A stretch of 64,000 bases of DNA. It comes from Trigonopsis variabilis (Eukaryota > Ascomycota > Trigonopsidomycetes > Trigonopsidales > Trigonopsidaceae). The stretch is taken from the NCBI GenBank assembly GCA_003707065.3, contig PPXM03000003.1:682001-746000 (forward strand), in the 5' to 3' direction. Positions 55,888-64,000 of this stretch are shown here, piece after piece. The number at the start of each line of letters is the position of its first letter. Positions within the stretch are counted from its first letter, which is position 1. A model generated the notes under the pieces. It was not told the DNA's origin. It saw only the letters and a list, made by a program, of their open reading frames with translations, and ran no database searches. Made by a program: the position numbers and the translations under genes.

Positions 55888-56786
55888 ATGTCGAGTAAGT
55901 CAGGCTGTGAAAAGTGCTAAGGGAAGATTTTTATAGTGACGGCGGAGGTTTCAATAAGAATTCATCACAAGAGGGAGGTTATGGAGAAAAAGGCAGAGTA
56001 AGAGCGGAGACAGACGGCCCAGACACAGCTGACCACAGTCCTTTAACGCAGTTAATAATCTCGTTCCAGTGACCATTAAGCAGATCTTACCGAGAGCCGA
56101 CAGTGCTCCAGAGGATGGTCTTATGGTAGATGATCAAGAGGTTCGATATGTAAGGATCCAGTGCTAATTGGGAATGCTGACTCGTCCAGGTAAATATCGT
56201 TGGTTTTATAAGTAACGAGACTACGGCGCGCGAAAACTTCTTGACAATTAGAGTGAGCGACTGTACAGGAAGCATAGATGTGAATATTTTCCGGAATGGA
56301 AAACAAGATATGGACAGACCCAATGTCGCTTTATTAACAAAAGGAGTCTACGTCCGGGTCATTGGAGACGTTAAAGACGTGCCCCCGAAACAAGAACACT
56401 CTCCTATGAGACGAATTATTTCCGCTCATCGGGTCGTACCTTTGTCTGATATGAACGAAATTCAATACCACCTTCTCCTCGCCACCGCAGTCCATCTTCG
56501 CAATACAAAAGGTCTTCCTGGCGGAGCTGAAGGAGTCAAATCAGAATCAGAGTCAAACCTATTCGTGGGGGGATACGGCCACTTAAATATCCCTGATCTT
56601 GATAAACGGATTCTTCATGTTCTAAAGGAATTAACGGACGACAATAGTGAGGGCGTCCACATCGACCAGGTCACTGATCAGCTTGGGATTATGGTCGGTG
56701 AAATACTTCCTGCTATCGACCGGCTCAATGAACAAGGTCTCATCTATCCTACGATCGATGACTCACATTTCAATGTCTCTGCCTAA
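55888..56786 (+). CDS. RFA2: replication protein A 32-kDa subunit
   Basis: Second subunit of the single-strand DNA-binding heterotrimer RPA (replication, repair, checkpoint). Exons 2-4 are 55937-55997, 56039-56149 and 56190-56786, with 41- and 40-nt introns (CTGAC branches 5 nt before the acceptor). About 258 residues. A Gly/Ser N-terminus (DGGGFNKNSSQEGGYGEKGR) is the usual phosphorylated tail. Then VNNLVPVTIKQILPRADS and the OB fold (VNIVGFISNETTARENFLTI, DCTGSIDVNIFRNG). The C-terminal winged helix is LDKRILHVLKELTDDNSEGV with QGLIYPTIDDSHF. The start is uncertain. ATGTCGA at 55888 plus a GTAAGT donor is the best candidate, but the canonical ATAG acceptor leaves the frame one base off; the expected MSSDGGGF would need a GT...TA intron or a one-base difference. 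Confidence 0.88.
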
Positions 56787-56832
56787 TCTCAATCTTCTTC
56801 CATGATCCATGTTCGTAGTCTCTATCAATACA

Positions 56833-59145
56833 TCATTTGAATAAACGTTTTAGCTTATTCTTCTTCTTTTTCTTTTCCTCCTTGTCGCTTGACACTGAAT
56901 TAACGGACCTGGACGCCTGATGTCCTTTCAAATCCATCGGCTCTTGCATCGTTAAGCCTTGAATTTGGTCAGTCAGTGGAGGTGTCAAATTACTTCTTGA
57001 GCCAGCTTGATTCGCCTGCGGTAGCGATGGTTCTAACATCGACCCTTGAGGTGCTCCCCCTGATTTAGCATGCTTTGTGTCCTTTTCAAACAAGTATGAT
57101 GGAGCGCGCTGACGAGGTCGATCGATTGGCAGTTTCAAAAGAGACCTATTGGTAGACAATCGGCCCAAGTGTTTGATCCATGCCTGGGGGGTAATCAAAT
57201 CCGATGAACCAATGATAACGTCTCTATTTTTTTCCTCGCTCACTTCATAGGCAGCCCTCGCCTCCGAAAAAGTCATTCCTCCAGCAATAAAGACAAATAT
57301 GCGTTGCCGTGGAGCACGCGATGAACTTGCCGGCTTTGCCCAAGCCGCCCGCTGCCTAGTACTTCGAAGCGAGCCCGCTTGGTTTGCTTGGTCTTCAGGA
57401 GGAGGTCTGGTTTTAAAATAAGGGAATTCTGTCTCGTCCAACTTTCCTTCAGCTTGCAATCTCAGGATGTTTGAGACTCCATTAACATAGCGAGACGTCT
57501 CAAAAACTTCTCCTTGGGCTGAAGAAGAAAAGCAGGTAGGGAATTCTTTGATTGGATTCTTAGGATCCTTGACTATCCTGGCTCCTACTAATGACATATT
57601 TTTAATCTTCTGGACATCCTCGGGCTTTAAGTCGGCATGCTTGGCCAGTTTGTCAATATCTGAATCAATCAGGCCTCGCCGCTGGAGAATATAAAGCATG
57701 ATCAGTCTCATCCGGTCTCTCATTGAAGTTGATTTTAAACATAATAAAGGCACCAAATCGTTTATGACATTCACGGCCGATTTACCTTCGCTAGTTTCTC
57801 CCGTGGCACATGTCTGCTCCACAGGCGAAGTCCTGGCCAGCTGTTTCCGGTCATACTCAGTCATACAATCGTTGGCCATCTGGATATAGCAAGAAAACTT
57901 ATCTCTAGCTTCCATGAAAGCAGGCAGACCAGCAACCATATCCTGAAGGTCGGTGACCCTCGTGGCTGAAGACATATCAGCAAAATGAGGGTTTTCCTTT
58001 TTTAGCTGGTCCAATTGCTCAGTGAGATGCTGGATAGCTTCTTGCATGTGAAGATGGCGAACTTCTTTCCAAAGAGCATCAAATTCGGATAATCGCATTG
58101 ATTTTTGTTCGGGGCCGTCAGGTCCCTCTATAGAGAAGTCATAAACATCCCCATTTTTAATGGGTAACACGTCTTCGGCCATTGCCTGAAACGTAAATTC
58201 ATGTAATAACGGAGCGTTCAAATCGATAGATCTATCAAGAATGAGAAAAACTGATCGAGGTCGATCATTATCAGCAGATGGGAAATCAGGGTTGATGCGA
58301 GCATAATTTTCAAGCTCTGTATACAAGCTAGAGGCCAACATGTATGGAAGTCCATGAGCCTCATGTAGAGGGTTCCGAGGGTTATAAAACCGGATCAAGG
58401 GGTATTCGCCAATACTTGCACATAGACCAGTCAACTATTAAGTCAGTAGAGCTCTACCCAACAAGAACTGCCATACCTTTTTTGCAAGAAGTTGCAATTC
58501 ATTTGTAACTAGATCATAGCATTCTCGATTATAGAACTTCTCCAATGAAAACGAATCTTGTAAGGAAAACACCTGCGATTCAAAGGGAAAATAATCTAAC
58601 GGCAGATACTCCAATCGCCGTAGACGCTGGCCGACATTTTTCTTAACCTTATCTCTTATTTGATTACTGAATGCTAAAAAGTTCATTAGCCTATGTGTTT
58701 TTAGTTCCTTACTGCTCAAGAAAAACACATGCGCCCCGGCATAGAGAGGAGTAGATCGATCATAATCGGACCTCAGGCAATCTATAACATAAGGTTCAGG
58801 AAACAATAGATAAACAGCATCAAATGAAGCAATGCCTTGCCGTTTCTTATCAACTCGTTCCACAGCTAGAGCAAGGTTAACTCAAGGAAATCGCGCAGAC
58901 ACGTTACCAGAGACGTTCATATTAAGAAGTTGGTCCACATCTTTGAATACAGAATTCAGAAGCTTCTCCGTTTTCTCATCGATAACCACGAATTTATACT
59001 AATCGGTTATCCAGCCGTCTCCACCGTCGCTTCCTAACCTTGTTTGCTGTCTCTACTGACAAAATGGCACTTAGTATTTCTACCCCATTAGATCATTATG
59101 TCCTGTCCACTCACGCTCTCGGCAAACATCGACCAAAGATACCAT
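56833..59145 (-). CDS. SEC1: Sec1/Munc18 protein of exocytosis
   Basis: Partner of the plasma-membrane SNARE complex, required for secretory vesicle fusion. Five exons: 59115-59145, 59039-59079, 58908-58998, 58477-58865 and 56833-58434, giving 717 residues (yeast Sec1 724). Introns are 35, 40, 42 and 42 nt. The first three small exons build MVSLVDVCREQILSAILSVE, then YKFVVIDEKTEKLLNSVF and NMNVSAVERVDKKRQGIA, a typical SM-protein N-terminus that no single ORF contains. Other motifs: YLLFPEPYVIDCLRSDYDRS, AKKLTGLCASIGEYPLIRFY, VFLILDRSIDLNAPLLHEFT, and MLYILQRRGL. The intron 2 donor (GTTAGG) is weaker than the others. A basic Lys-rich tail ends the protein. Convergent with RFA2, 46 bp between stops. 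Confidence 0.95.
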
Positions 59146-59656
59146 TGCCGTCCGGTCCCCTATTGTCCACTGGCCTTTGCGATGCCTCGAGTTGACAACC
59201 GTTACATCAGGATGTATCGGGCTTCCACCCCCCCCTGAAGGCCCGGTGCCAAACGTGAAGCATGTTCACGTTTCGCAGGATATAAAGCGTAGAATAATTC
59301 ATATCTAAGGTACAGTTTGAAAAGCTTATCATAATCTCGACGAGACACAACTAACGAGATCATTGGGCAGCTTACATATCTGCATTAAGGTGGTAAGGCA
59401 GGAACATGCCGCAGATCATGCTCTGACAATATGAAGCCTTAATGACTCCAACCATAGGTCGTAATGATATGAAGTTTCATAACCGAAACTACCGTGTGGC
59501 TGCTGTATATGGCAACTACTAGAGCACTGGGCAGACAGCTACGGACCATGTTAGCGACAGTGGGCGCTCGTGGCTGCTTAGTAATAAGAGAACGAGGTTC
59601 GTAATCTTAACGGTAGCATTACTAGTCTATGATCATCATCGTATCCTCCCTTCTCA
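59146..59656. other. spacer between SEC1 start and NDE 3' end
   Basis: SEC1 promoter and NDE 3' region. No gene seen. Confidence 0.5.
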
Positions 59657-61411
59657 CTATTCTCGGCTAACATCTCTGCCGAACATCTTTACCTTGAGCC
59701 AATCGAAAAAGACCAGAAGTCGATTTCTCGTACTAAAGACCATGGAAAGATAGGCCGATCTCCAGAAAAAGTAGGTCAATCGACCTCCAGTTGCGGAATG
59801 GAACTTTCCTTGCCAGAAAGTTAAGTCAGCGACAGCTTGGTCTTGGCCAATATAGGCGAGAGCTCCTTGGTGAGAATATTCAAAAGGAGCAAGCATACGG
59901 TTCCGCCGTAGTTGACGAGCCTTAGACTCGATTTCCGACGATATGGATGATCGCTCTTCCTTGTTAGGAGAAGAAAAGGCAGCAGCCTCTAGTTCCTTGA
60001 TATCTCTTTCTAGGCGATCTCTTTGGGCCATTTGATTAAACAGTCGTGCTAAATAGTTTCCTTCCTGAGAAGCGACCTGGGCCGTAGGAGCATATTTCGT
60101 GAACGTGCAGTCACCAAGGGCCCAGATACCCCTGGTTCCCTCAACAACCAAATATTCATTGACCAGCAGACCTCGTCGTGAGTTTTTCTGAGCTTCACCA
60201 ATATTCTTGATGAGCTCCTTAGTTAGCGGACGTGCTTCGTTACCGGTAGCCCAAACCAACATTCCATAAGGGATCTCAATTATTTCAGTGCTACCATCGC
60301 TCTTAGTCAACTGGGCCTTGACCGTACGATCGCTGACACCCTTGACAGCAGTTTTAGTATAGACTGTGATCTTTTCATCCTTCAGTGTCTTCTCAGTGTA
60401 GTCGATTAGATGACGACTAAACATGGGCAAAACGTTGGGCAAAGCTTCGATTAAAGTAATTTTGAAATCCTGAGCAATACTAGGAATCCATTTTTTCAGA
60501 TCTTCTTCAAAGAAATCTTGTAATTCCCCAGCAAATTCAACTCCAGTAGGACCTCCTCCTACAACAACGCAATGCAAGAGTCGCTTTCGTTCCTCAGCAG
60601 AGATATCAGCTAAACTAGCAGCTTCGATACAGTCCATGATCTTCTTTCGAATCTTTTGAGCATCTCCAATCTCCTTGAGAAAACAAGCGTGTTCAGACAC
60701 GCCAGGAATACCAAAGGTAGTATTCTGAGCTCCGATGCCAATTACCAAGTAATCAAAGTCAATAACAAAATCCTTGGCAGCTTCAGCCGCTTCACCAACC
60801 GGATGCAGGGTCACTTTGTGGTTCTCATGATCAATCTTTGTAGCCCGCGCTTCATAGAAAATAACATCGCTTTCCTTGTGTCGAATAATATATCTCATAG
60901 GTTCCATGATACTTCGATGTTCAATCGTTCCCGTGGTACATGATGGCAACAAAGGAGTAAAAAGGAAATAGTTCCGAGGAGATACAACAATTACATTGTA
61001 ATTCGACGTATCTAATCCCTTCAATAACGAAATGGATCCCCAGCCAGATCCAAGAATTACCAATGTCTTTTTATCCTTTGAAATCCCTCCATGTTGCTCA
61101 GCCGGTACGTTGCCTTTGTAAACTTCGTACGCAGTCAATCCAAGGGCCGTCAAAGATGAAATCCAAATCACACGCCAAAGAAATAACCCTGTTTTACGAA
61201 GAAAACCTCGCTGAAGTTTAATGTCCTTCTTGATATCAGGCTGCACAGGCTTTACAGGCTGTACAGGCTGCGTTCCATTGAATCTGACGTAGCCGAACCT
61301 AGATGGAAATCCCACACCAGTCATTGGTCTAAGCTTTGGTATCTGTCGTACCACATTATTGCTCAAGAGCCCTCTCCTAAGAGCAGAGAATCCTCGACTA
61401 ACTAATACCAT
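59657..61411 (-). CDS. NDE1: mitochondrial alternative NADH dehydrogenase (NDH-2, external type)
   Basis: Rotenone-insensitive FAD enzyme passing electrons from NADH to ubiquinone without pumping protons. Single exon of 584 residues. A basic presequence (MVLVSRGFSALRRGLLS) is followed by a membrane helix at about 76-96 (FLWRVIWISSLTALGLTAYE), the arrangement of external enzymes facing the intermembrane space. FAD fold at about 117-125 (LVILGSGWGS) and NADH fold at about 281-292 (CVVVGGGPTGVEFAGE). Also FTPLLPSCTTGTIEHRSIME, TKYAPTAQVASQEGNYL, and the membrane-binding C-terminus. A short repeat, QPVQPVKPVQP, lies between presequence and helix. No EF-hand insertion is seen. The external assignment is inferred from the helix and could be internal. 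Confidence 0.93.
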   Translation of the reverse strand: MVLVSRGFSALRRGLLSNNVVRQIPKLRPMTGVGFPSRFGYVRFNGTQPVQPVKPVQPDIKKDIKLQRGFLRKTGLFLWRVIWISSLTALGLTAYEVYKGNVPAEQHGGISKDKKTLVILGSGWGSISLLKGLDTSNYNVIVVSPRNYFLFTPLLPSCTTGTIEHRSIMEPMRYIIRHKESDVIFYEARATKIDHENHKVTLHPVGEAAEAAKDFVIDFDYLVIGIGAQNTTFGIPGVSEHACFLKEIGDAQKIRKKIMDCIEAASLADISAEERKRLLHCVVVGGGPTGVEFAGELQDFFEEDLKKWIPSIAQDFKITLIEALPNVLPMFSRHLIDYTEKTLKDEKITVYTKTAVKGVSDRTVKAQLTKSDGSTEIIEIPYGMLVWATGNEARPLTKELIKNIGEAQKNSRRGLLVNEYLVVEGTRGIWALGDCTFTKYAPTAQVASQEGNYLARLFNQMAQRDRLERDIKELEAAAFSSPNKEERSSISSEIESKARQLRRNRMLAPFEYSHQGALAYIGQDQAVADLTFWQGKFHSATGGRLTYFFWRSAYLSMVFSTRNRLLVFFDWLKVKMFGRDVSRE

Positions 61412-61784
61412 TTATCGAAGCCAAACCTGTCCTTTGTCGTCGTAGGAGGGGTAATCCAACCAGACTTGTCGGCTTCCGATAAAGATTTTCCAGCATAGCA
61501 ACCACCGGTCGGCTTCTCATGCTGGCCGTTATTATGCAGATTTGGTTACGTTTTCTTATCAATTAGGATCTATTTAGTATATTGAGTTCTTTTTTATATT
61601 TAATTTACTACCTTTTGTCTTTTATTGTCCATTTTTCATCGGTCTCGTTTGTTCCGGTGACGGTTACCCGGCCGATTCTCTCGGCGCTCGGGTTCTACTG
61701 GAAGACCCGAGGATGGCACACGCTTCCTGTTACATTCAGACCATCTCTTCTAGAATATGCAGTATAACCAGCATAGCTTTCTTC
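61412..61784. other. spacer between NDE promoter and PIF1 3' end
   Basis: 373 bp; NDE promoter and PIF1 3' end. Nothing else seen. Confidence 0.5.
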
Positions 61785-64000
61785 TTAAGTGCTTCTATAT
61801 CCATGGCGTTCAATATCTTCGTACTCCTCAATCCCAGCAAATTGCTCTCCTATCTGTCCTGTCTGATGGTGACGCTTTCGGGCTTCCTGCGCACTGTAGA
61901 TAGAGCTATAGAAGTCCATTACCTTTGAATGAGCCATGACACGATTGGCATCAAATCTTAAAACTTGCAGTCCATCCAGTGAGGTTGCTCTTGATAATGC
62001 AACATAAGCTTGACCCTTTTCAAACACTCGCCCCAGATCCACTTTAACTCTATCTAAAGTCTGTCCTTGAGCTTTATGAATTGACAGTGCCCATGCAAGA
62101 ATTAACGGTAACTGAGAACGCGACGCAAGAACCTTCCCATCTGCACCTTCTACCTTCCATTCCTCTTCCCGGATTAGAATCTCTCGAGTTGTCATATCAG
62201 GTAAGGTGAACCGAACAACTGGATAACATTTTCCGAGGTCTGCTCCTTGCTTCTTTAATGATTCTAGTTCCCCATACAGCCGCTCTCGTATTCTATCTGC
62301 ATTCGGTGTATCAGGGTCGACTATATCTTTTCCTGCCATCATGTCATTGAAAGCCTTGTCAACCTCTTCTTCATTCTCAGCCTCGTAGGACAATCTAAAC
62401 TCTTGGAATGAATTCCACATAGTCATATCCATGAATCTTACTACTTTACCCAGAGAGCCGTTGACCAGTGTCTCATCCATATTTTTTATAAGCATCACCT
62501 GACTATTGAGCCGCAGCTCCAGTTCTTTAGGAGCCATCAATGATTGTACCATCGAATTCCCTACTTTGGGGTCAAGACCTTGCGTAAAGTCATCCCTGGC
62601 AATATATATCTGAGATTTACCATCGAGAGACTTCATCCTCATGCGATTCGCGCGTTCTACTTCTTCACGAGTAGGAAACAGTTCCGTAGGTAGTAGTCCA
62701 TCGTTAAACTGTAGAGGGCGGCTTAAAGATTTAAATCGTGCAATACTGGCTGGTGAGAGTCGCCCCATCCTCATTTCGTTCAACATGTCAACAAATTCCT
62801 GGTCTCGCTGTCGAAAAACATGCGTCAAAGCGATCGTATAGGGTATACACTCTTTCCACCGAACTGCATCGAAAGCAAAGCTGGCCTTTGATCCATTTTT
62901 ACCCACTGGGGGCAGCTGGAAGAAATCTCCAGTGACCACCAACTGTATTCCACCAAACGGTTGAGGCTTTTTCCTGATAGCGCGAGCAATCGCGTCTAGT
63001 TTATCAAATAGAGAACCATCCACCATAGATACTTCATCTATAATAAGTACTTTGGTATTCACCCAGCGCTGCTTTGCCTTTTTATTGGTTTTGACCTTTT
63101 TTATTAACGCCTCAGTCGAAGTATTTCCTAGTCCGATGCCAGCAAAGCTATGAAGAGTGCATCCTCCAATATTACATGCTGCTAGGCCGGTACTAGCCGT
63201 TATGGCAACCTCGTCATGGTCGTATTTCTTTCTTAGGGCCCGTATTATTTCCTTGAGTAGAATGGACTTTCCTGTTCCTGCCGAGCCAGTGAAGAATACA
63301 CTCTGCTGCTTCTCGACCACCATTTTCAATACTAGCCGTTGTTCTTCAGATAAGAATATATGTGGCATCACTTTGGCTTTTGCTCTCTTTTTAGGGAGAG
63401 GAGCAGCCTCCTCAAAAGAAGGCAATGGTGTTGAATTGGTATCAGAAACAGTGATAGAGGATCGAGTGAAAGGGTGATCTTGTTTAGCATTTGATGGCAA
63501 CCGTTGAGCGGAACGGCGATGTACAGGAGGAATGGAAGTATTCTCACTCCTTTTGCTCACAACACGCTTCGAGGAAAGTGAATCCCATGGTAGCTTGCGC
63601 TTAGTAGTATTAGCAGAAAGACTGGTCGCGCAAGAGTTGTCAGTTTTCGTAGGTATAGTATCGGACAGATCAGATAAGGCGGTGCGATTCTTTTGCTGTA
63701 GCGAACCCAATGTTTCATAATAATGTTCTTGAGGGGAAGATGACCACGGAATTGGAGAAGAGGAGAATATATCTGTCAGTTTAGTAGATATATGAGTAAC
63801 ATTTTCGGAGGAAACTGACTTGTTGGCGCCGGCAGAATCAAATACGGGTGCGATTGGATTCATACTCTTGGCAGAATCATTGTCAAAAGAAGATAAGGAA
63901 GATGCATTAAGCAACTGTATGGGTCTATTCTGCAACTGTGTATGTTTATTATCCAGCGAGGCACCCTTATTGTCGGACAGTGCTGGCTTGCAAGTGGTAG
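61785..64000 (-). CDS. PIF1: Pif1-family 5'-3' DNA helicase (5' end beyond window)
   Basis: Helicase of nuclear and mitochondrial DNA that removes telomerase, unwinds G-quadruplexes and helps fork progress. The frame is open from the stop at 61785 to the window edge (at least 738 codons), so the N-terminus is missing. A TTG at 63935 is not a real start. Helicase motifs in order: Walker A FFTGSAGTGKSILLKEI, ASTGLAACNIGGCTLHSFAG, Walker B LIIDEVSMVDGSLFDKLD, GDFFQLPPVGK, the Pif1 signature region, SIHKAQGQTLDRVKVDLGRV and YVALSRATSLDGLQVLRFD. About 190 Ser/Lys-rich residues precede the core. The last residues after the helicase (QEARKRHHQTGQIGEQ) are charged. A single Pif1-type gene is usual in ascomycetes; pombe calls it Pfh1. 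Confidence 0.95.
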   Translation of the reverse strand, partial: TTCKPALSDNKGASLDNKHTQLQNRPIQLLNASSLSSFDNDSAKSMNPIAPVFDSAGANKSVSSENVTHISTKLTDIFSSSPIPWSSSPQEHYYETLGSLQQKNRTALSDLSDTIPTKTDNSCATSLSANTTKRKLPWDSLSSKRVVSKRSENTSIPPVHRRSAQRLPSNAKQDHPFTRSSITVSDTNSTPLPSFEEAAPLPKKRAKAKVMPHIFLSEEQRLVLKMVVEKQQSVFFTGSAGTGKSILLKEIIRALRKKYDHDEVAITASTGLAACNIGGCTLHSFAGIGLGNTSTEALIKKVKTNKKAKQRWVNTKVLIIDEVSMVDGSLFDKLDAIARAIRKKPQPFGGIQLVVTGDFFQLPPVGKNGSKASFAFDAVRWKECIPYTIALTHVFRQRDQEFVDMLNEMRMGRLSPASIARFKSLSRPLQFNDGLLPTELFPTREEVERANRMRMKSLDGKSQIYIARDDFTQGLDPKVGNSMVQSLMAPKELELRLNSQVMLIKNMDETLVNGSLGKVVRFMDMTMWNSFQEFRLSYEAENEEEVDKAFNDMMAGKDIVDPDTPNADRIRERLYGELESLKKQGADLGKCYPVVRFTLPDMTTREILIREEEWKVEGADGKVLASRSQLPLILAWALSIHKAQGQTLDRVKVDLGRVFEKGQAYVALSRATSLDGLQVLRFDANRVMAHSKVMDFYSSIYSAQEARKRHHQTGQIGEQFAGIEEYEDIERHGYRST

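Noticed and set aside
4416-59145. SNF1, SFP1 and TSC1 as a nutrient-signalling gene cluster
   Set aside because: They lie 15-50 kb apart with unrelated genes between and no shared promoter features. Co-location in a 64 kb window is likely chance.
61785-63935. PIF1 as a complete gene starting at 63935
   Set aside because: The codon there is TTG and the same frame stays open to the window edge, so the start lies outside.

Overview
This is 64 kb of compact, single-copy nuclear DNA from an ascomycete fungus, carrying about 30 protein genes, most of them conserved housekeeping genes. The ascomycete call rests on clear homologues of Nce102 (ending GIPTMSQV), Sfp1 (CCG finger region plus two C2H2 fingers), a Dal5-type permease, a GH72 glucanosyltransferase and a DUF1765-type protein. 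TSC1, a GCP4-type gamma-tubulin complex protein, a fungal Fpg glycosylase and near-minimal introns together fit an early-diverging lineage such as Taphrinomycotina. That placement is inference, and I cannot name the genus. I recognised no tRNA, rRNA, transposon, virus-derived element or CRISPR array.

Layout, left to right. 1-12.7 kb: eIF2A, NFS1, SNF1, NCE102, a GH72 enzyme and a ToxD-like reductase, all on the plus strand. 13-21.2 kb: a transferrin-receptor-like pseudo-peptidase (-), an allantoate-type permease (+) and SFP1 (-), separated by long spacers. 23-32 kb: Fpg glycosylase (-), SGT2 (+), a VPS9-ankyrin-PX-BAR protein resembling Vrl1 (-) and SAH1 (-). 32-41 kb: MIX23/Cid2, DAP1, a DUF1765-type protein and DUS4 (+), then an aldo-keto reductase (-). 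42-52 kb: VMA8 (+), a U1A/U2B'' protein (-), SYF1 (+), GCP4 (+), NBP35 (-), a stand-alone TFIIS-central-domain protein (-) and mitochondrial uL23 (+). 52-64 kb: TSC1 (-), RFA2 (+), SEC1 (-), NDE (-) and PIF1 (-), the last cut by the window end.

The main result of reading by hand is gene structure. Simple ORFs miss the 5' ends of about half the genes, because the introns sit at the 5' ends, many are only 31-47 nt long, and the first exons can be 8, 18 or 20 nt. I rebuilt these splice patterns from GT...AG signals, CTAAC/CTGAC-type branch sites and protein-family alignment. Intron length is bimodal: more than 20 introns of 31-47 nt and four of 110-138 nt, with nothing between among the ones I found in coding sequence.

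Several genes belong to shared pathways: nutrient and growth signalling (SNF1, TSC1, SFP1), iron-sulphur assembly (NFS1 in mitochondria, NBP35 in cytosol), splicing (U1A/U2B'', SYF1), DNA maintenance (RFA2, PIF1, Fpg) and membrane traffic (SEC1, the VPS9 protein, VMA8). Nothing in the arrangement shows that they are co-regulated. I found no clear new multi-gene system. The most unusual signals are the tiny introns, the degenerate metallopeptidase with a PPxY motif, and the stand-alone TFIIS central domain.
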